Source: Sphingopyxis bauzanensis
GTDB lineage: Bacteria; Pseudomonadota; Alphaproteobacteria; Sphingomonadales; Sphingomonadaceae
Assembly: GCF_002205675.1 (NCBI RefSeq)
Contig: NZ_NISK01000001.1
Coordinates: forward strand, 863,054 to 927,053
Reading direction: 5' to 3'
DNA: 64,000 nt
The notes under the pieces are model-generated. The model saw only the letters and a list, made by a program, of their open reading frames with translations. It ran no database searches and had not been told where the DNA came from. How positions within the stretch are numbered: the first letter of the stretch is position 1; each line of letters begins with the position of its first letter. A program made the position numbers and the translations under genes. This document shows positions 61,010-64,000 of this stretch, piece by piece.

Positions 61010-61726
61010 TTACGATCCCTTGATCGCGAGGTCGAGTTTCGATTTGAGTGCCGGCCAGGCGACGGCTTCGGCGTTGCGGCCGTTGATGAAAAATGTCGGG
61101 GTGCCGCCGACGCGATCGGCGCGGCGCCCGATATTGGTCATCCCGGTGAGTTCGGCCTGCGCAACCTCGCTGTCGAGCGCGGCGTCGAGTTGCGCCTGCG
61201 TATAACCGCGTGCGCGCATCAGCGCGGCGAGCCCGGTGTCAGCGGCGATCTTGCGCGCGCGTTGGGCGGTGGTGCCTTCAAACCAGCTTGTTTTCTGCGC
61301 GTCGGCGGCCTTTGTCACCTTGGCCATCCAGGTGTCGAAAGCGGTAAAGATCGCCTGATGGTTGCGCGCGAACGCGGCGGGTCCGCCACAGCGGGCGAGC
61401 AGCGCCGCGGTCATATCGACCGGGTCGCGCACCAGATTGCGATATTCGAACAGGACAAGGCCGCGGTCGATATACTGCGTCTTCAGCGGTGCCGAGCCCA
61501 AGTTCGCGAAGTCGGCGCAGACGTGGCACGTGTAGCTGAAATATTCGACCAGCCGAACCTTGGCTGCCGGGTTGCCGACGACATGGGCGCCGATCGGGCT
61601 GGTTGTCACCTTCGATGACCAGAGCGCAGCTTTGGCTGGCGTCGCGGCGATCAGCGTCAGCGCGGCGCCCGACAGCGCGAGGATGGCGGTGCGGCGATCG
61701 AGCGAGGAATCGTCAAATGCGGCCAT
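61010..61726 (-). CDS. DsbA-family thioredoxin-fold protein
   Basis: This 238-residue paralogue of the next gene has a signal segment (AILALSGAALTLIAATPAKAA), the active site CHVC (YFSYTCHVCADF) and GTPTFFINGRNAE as cis-Pro loop. The insert helices carry RNLVRDPVDMTAALLARCGG. The ATG at 61726 is preferred; a TTG at 61747, overlapping the dciA stop (TTGA), would add 7 residues. The CHVC site differs from CGHC in the second gene, suggesting different redox potentials. Confidence 0.9.
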   Translation of the reverse strand: MAAFDDSSLDRRTAILALSGAALTLIAATPAKAALWSSKVTTSPIGAHVVGNPAAKVRLVEYFSYTCHVCADFANLGSAPLKTQYIDRGLVLFEYRNLVRDPVDMTAALLARCGGPAAFARNHQAIFTAFDTWMAKVTKAADAQKTSWFEGTTAQRARKIAADTGLAALMRARGYTQAQLDAALDSEVAQAELTGMTNIGRRADRVGGTPTFFINGRNAEAVAWPALKSKLDLAIKGS

Positions 61727-61743
61727 CTGCAGCGGGTCTTTCT

Positions 61744-62328
61744 TCAACTGATCCGGGGCAATTTGGGCGCGGCGGCGAGTCCCGCCGCCATGCGTTCGAG
61801 CACGGTGCGCAGTTCCGGGTCGCCGATGTCGCGCAGGCTGTCCCCCAGCTCGGCGGGTACGGGTTTGAGCATGGCTGGTGGCTGAACGGGCGCCGCCGGT
61901 GTGACGTGACCGTGGGTCATCCGCACCTGCGCGACCGCGGCATAGCCAAAGAAGCGGTTGACCGCGGCGATGATGTCGGGCGCGACATGTTGCAGCATCG
62001 GGGCGTGCGCGCCGCTGATCGTCAGGTGCAGCGTCCCGCCCGCCTTGGCGCCGACCGGAAAGCGGATCATCGCGGGCTGGGTGACGTCGGCAAGCCGGTC
62101 GCCGACAATCTCGCGCCAGCGACTGACAACCGAGCTCTGGATAAATCCGAATTTACGAAAGGCGGCGCGGCCGATTTCGGGGACAAGGTCGGAGATCGCG
62201 CGCGCCTCGCCGCCGCGCGGGCGTTCATAGACGCGCACCGGCGCCTTGGGCTTTTTCGCCCCTGCCTTCGCCGCCGCCTTTTTGGCGGGCGGGCCGTCAC
62301 CGCTGTCTTTCGTCATCGCGGGTGCCAT
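61744..62328 (-). CDS. DciA-type helicase loader (DUF721)
   Basis: DciA proteins replace DnaC in most bacteria and load the replicative helicase DnaB. The 194-residue protein has a disordered basic N-terminus (AKKAAAKAGAKKPKAP), then the DUF721 domain: GRAAFRKFGFIQSSVVSRWREIVGDRLADVTQPAMIRFP and a TLHLTISGAHAPMLQHVAPDIIAAVNRFFGYA beta-alpha part. It is divergent from mutY and upstream of two DsbA-like genes. ATG at 62328 or 62316. Confidence 0.9.
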   Translation of the reverse strand: MAPAMTKDSGDGPPAKKAAAKAGAKKPKAPVRVYERPRGGEARAISDLVPEIGRAAFRKFGFIQSSVVSRWREIVGDRLADVTQPAMIRFPVGAKAGGTLHLTISGAHAPMLQHVAPDIIAAVNRFFGYAAVAQVRMTHGHVTPAAPVQPPAMLKPVPAELGDSLRDIGDPELRTVLERMAAGLAAAPKLPRIS

Positions 62329-62342
62329 GCCATAGACGGGGG

Positions 62343-63383
62343 GTGAGCGTCCAGACTTCCGACATCGATGAGCATATCGTTCGCGACTTCGCGCCGCGCG
62401 TCCTGGCGTGGTACGACGCCTCGGCGCGGGTGCTGCCGTGGCGGATTGCGCCGGGCAGCGACGCTGTGCCCGATCCCTATCGCATCTGGCTGGCCGAGGT
62501 CATGTTGCAGCAGACGACGGTCGCCGCGGTCGCGGGCTATTTTGCGCGCTTTACCGAATGCTGGCCGACGGTCGCCGATCTGGCGGCGGCCGAGGATGCC
62601 GATGTCATGGCCGCGTGGGCCGGGCTGGGCTATTATGCCCGCGCCCGCAATCTGCTCGCCTGCGCGCGCGCCGTGGTCGCGGAGCATGGCGGGCGCTTTC
62701 CCGAGAGCGAGGCGGCTTTGCGCGCGCTGCCGGGGATCGGCGACTATACTGCGGCGTCTGTCGCTGCGATCGCGTTTGGCCGACCGGCGGTCGTCGTCGA
62801 TGCCAATATCGAAAGAGTCATGGCGCGCCACCGCCTGATCGCGACCCCGCTGCCACTCGCCAAGCGCGAAATTCGCGCAGCGCTGATGCCGCTGGTACCG
62901 CAGGATCGACCGGGCGATTTCGCACAGGCGCTGATGGACCTTGGCGCGACGATTTGCACCCCGCGCAGCCCCGTCTGCGCAATCTGTCCGCTGATGGCCG
63001 ACTGCCGCGCGCGCGGGCGACCCGATATCGAGCGGCTGCCGGTCAAACCGCCGAAGAAAGCCAAGCCGCGCCGCCACGGGCTGGCGCACTGGATCGTCCG
63101 TGAGGAGCGGGTCTGGCTTGTCCGCCGCCCCGGCAAAGGCATGCTCGGCGGGATGCGCGCGCTGCCCGGCGGTGACTGGACCGATACCCGCCCGACCGAG
63201 TCGGGCGTCGCAGAGGTCAATCATGGCTTCACCCATTTCGATCTGACGCTGAAACTCGTGCATCGCGAATCCCACGATGCCGCAGCGGAAGGCGAATGGT
63301 GGCCGATCTCAGACCTTGACGCGGCGGGGCTGCCGACGCTCTATCGCAAATTGATCGACAAGATGCTGGAGAGAGACGGATGA
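62343..63383 (+). CDS. mutY: A/G-specific adenine glycosylase
   Basis: MutY removes adenine opposite 8-oxoguanine, complementing MutM. The 346-residue protein has the catalytic Glu in AEVMLQQTTVAAV, the HhH-GPD motif LPGIGDYTAASVAAIAFG with VDANIERV carrying the Asp, the iron-sulfur cluster ligands in CTPRSPVCAICPLMADC (Cx6Cx2Cx5C) and a C-terminal NUDIX-like domain (HWIVREERVWLVRRPGKGMLGG). The GTG at 62343 (an in-frame GTG at 62322 is possible) is chosen; it is divergent from dciA. Confidence 0.95.
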   Translation: MSVQTSDIDEHIVRDFAPRVLAWYDASARVLPWRIAPGSDAVPDPYRIWLAEVMLQQTTVAAVAGYFARFTECWPTVADLAAAEDADVMAAWAGLGYYARARNLLACARAVVAEHGGRFPESEAALRALPGIGDYTAASVAAIAFGRPAVVVDANIERVMARHRLIATPLPLAKREIRAALMPLVPQDRPGDFAQALMDLGATICTPRSPVCAICPLMADCRARGRPDIERLPVKPPKKAKPRRHGLAHWIVREERVWLVRRPGKGMLGGMRALPGGDWTDTRPTESGVAEVNHGFTHFDLTLKLVHRESHDAAAEGEWWPISDLDAAGLPTLYRKLIDKMLERDG

Positions 63384-64000
63384 ACATGATGGTTTCGCGC
63401 CGCGCGCTGCTCGGTGGTCTGGCGCTGGGTGGCAGTGCCGCGCTCCTGCCGCGCGCTGCGTTCGCATTCAGGGAAAGCGGGGCGCAGCTTTACCCCGCGA
63501 CCCACGCATTCATCAAAGGCTTCGTCGACCGCCGCGAACTCGCCGGTACCCTCGCCGCGATCGGCAAGGGGCAGGGAACGGCCGAATTTTTCGGCGCCGG
63601 GGTGCAATCGCTGAGCGACCCCGTGCCGGTCGGTCCCGACACACTGTGGCGGCTCTATTCGATGACCAAGCCAGTGACGGGCATCGCGGCGATGCTGCTG
63701 ATCGAAGACGGCAAGATGAAGCTCGACCAGCCGATCGCCGATTTCCTGCCAGGCTTTGCCCGGATGCAGGTCCAGAACACCCCAGACGGGTCGATCACCG
63801 ACCTGCGTCCGGCGAACACCCAGATTACCGTGCGACACCTGCTCACCCATACCGCAGGGCTCGGCTATAATATCATCCAGAAGGGGCCGATCAAAAAGGC
63901 CTATGACGATGCCGGTATCGTCGGCGGTTCGGCGAGCCGTTTGCCGATCCCCGGCATGGCGCCGGTGACGCCCGCGCCCAGTCTGGCGGCGATGGCCGAC
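63380..64000 (+). CDS. Beta-lactamase-family serine hydrolase (3' end outside window)
   Basis: The ATG at 63380 overlaps the mutY stop (ATGA) and the frame is open to the window end (207 codons shown). It starts SRRALLGGLALGGSAALLPRAAFA, a twin-arginine-type signal peptide, and reaches the class C/esterase motif SMTK (LWRLYSMTKPVTGIAAMLL) with the nucleophilic Ser and general-base Lys. ITVRHLLTHTAGLGYN follows. Such proteins include EstB-type esterases and class C-like hydrolases; true beta-lactamase activity cannot be predicted. Confidence 0.9.
   Translation, partial: MNMMVSRRALLGGLALGGSAALLPRAAFAFRESGAQLYPATHAFIKGFVDRRELAGTLAAIGKGQGTAEFFGAGVQSLSDPVPVGPDTLWRLYSMTKPVTGIAAMLLIEDGKMKLDQPIADFLPGFARMQVQNTPDGSITDLRPANTQITVRHLLTHTAGLGYNIIQKGPIKKAYDDAGIVGGSASRLPIPGMAPVTPAPSLAAMAD

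Noticed and set aside
1..64000. tRNA, rRNA, tmRNA, prophage or biosynthetic gene cluster
   Set aside because: I saw no cloverleaf arms, rRNA stretches, phage structural genes or synthase modules; a dedicated scan (tRNAscan, Infernal) would settle the RNA part.

Overview
The window looks like a chromosomal segment of a sphingomonad (Alphaproteobacteria, Sphingomonadales, probably Sphingopyxis-like). This rests on the high GC content with GC-rich third codon positions, the protein families present (Tim44-type TimA next to secB, bactofilin plus M23 peptidase, DciA, plant-type GshA, a prfB without programmed frameshift) and five GANTC sites in front of dnaA. There is no rRNA, tRNA, CRISPR array or prophage. 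Most of the window is housekeeping sequence carrying a few accessory inserts.

Region 1 (1-9.7 kb): an N-acetylmuramoyl-alanine amidase (5' end outside the window), PBP1A (mrcA), prfB and a lipoprotein-type methyltransferase. Between amidase and mrcA lie a FAD sugar-acid oxidase / D-threonine-aldolase-like / TetR trio with overlapping ends and a complete ISAs1-type insertion sequence with 17-bp terminal repeats and a 10-bp target duplication. The IS ends 56 bp before the mrcA start codon. Region 2 (9.7-18.8 kb): DsrE-like protein, MoeB/ThiF, dut and coaBC, a ccdAB toxin-antitoxin pair, then ubiB and ubiE, divergent mutM, rpsT with its promoter and terminator, and dnaA. Region 3 (18.9-25.8 kb): a DUF4136 lipoprotein, trpS, murJ and secB on the minus strand; timA, mltA and an Smr protein on the plus strand. 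Region 4 (25.8-33.2 kb): dapE flanked on both sides by long inverted repeats, a cupin, a LysE exporter, a GST, and the classic rpmH-rnpA-yidD-yidC-engB cluster.

Region 5 (33.2-41.6 kb) is the main accessory block. A TetR regulator with a self-overlapping operator is followed, all on the minus strand and closely spaced, by glyoxalase-fold (VOC) proteins, DUF4287, a frameshifted alpha/beta hydrolase, two GSTs, a tandem DUF1428 protein, a small DUF6958-like protein and a PhnB-type protein. This looks like an operon for handling reactive or electrophilic small molecules. Next to it are an internally deleted comM/yifB remnant, a DUF1905 protein and a DUF2945 protein.

Region 6 (41.6-52.1 kb): bactofilin and M23 peptidase, an ICMT-like membrane methyltransferase, a TonB-dependent receptor, gshA, a decayed DUF11 gene beside a large intact secreted P-domain/DUF11 protein, and rsmE. 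Region 7 (52.2-64 kb): three overlapping TadG/TadE-type genes, ubiA, smc, two DsbA-like thiol oxidoreductases, dciA, mutY and the start of a beta-lactamase-family hydrolase. Many intergenic gaps hold REP-like inverted repeats of at least three sequence families.
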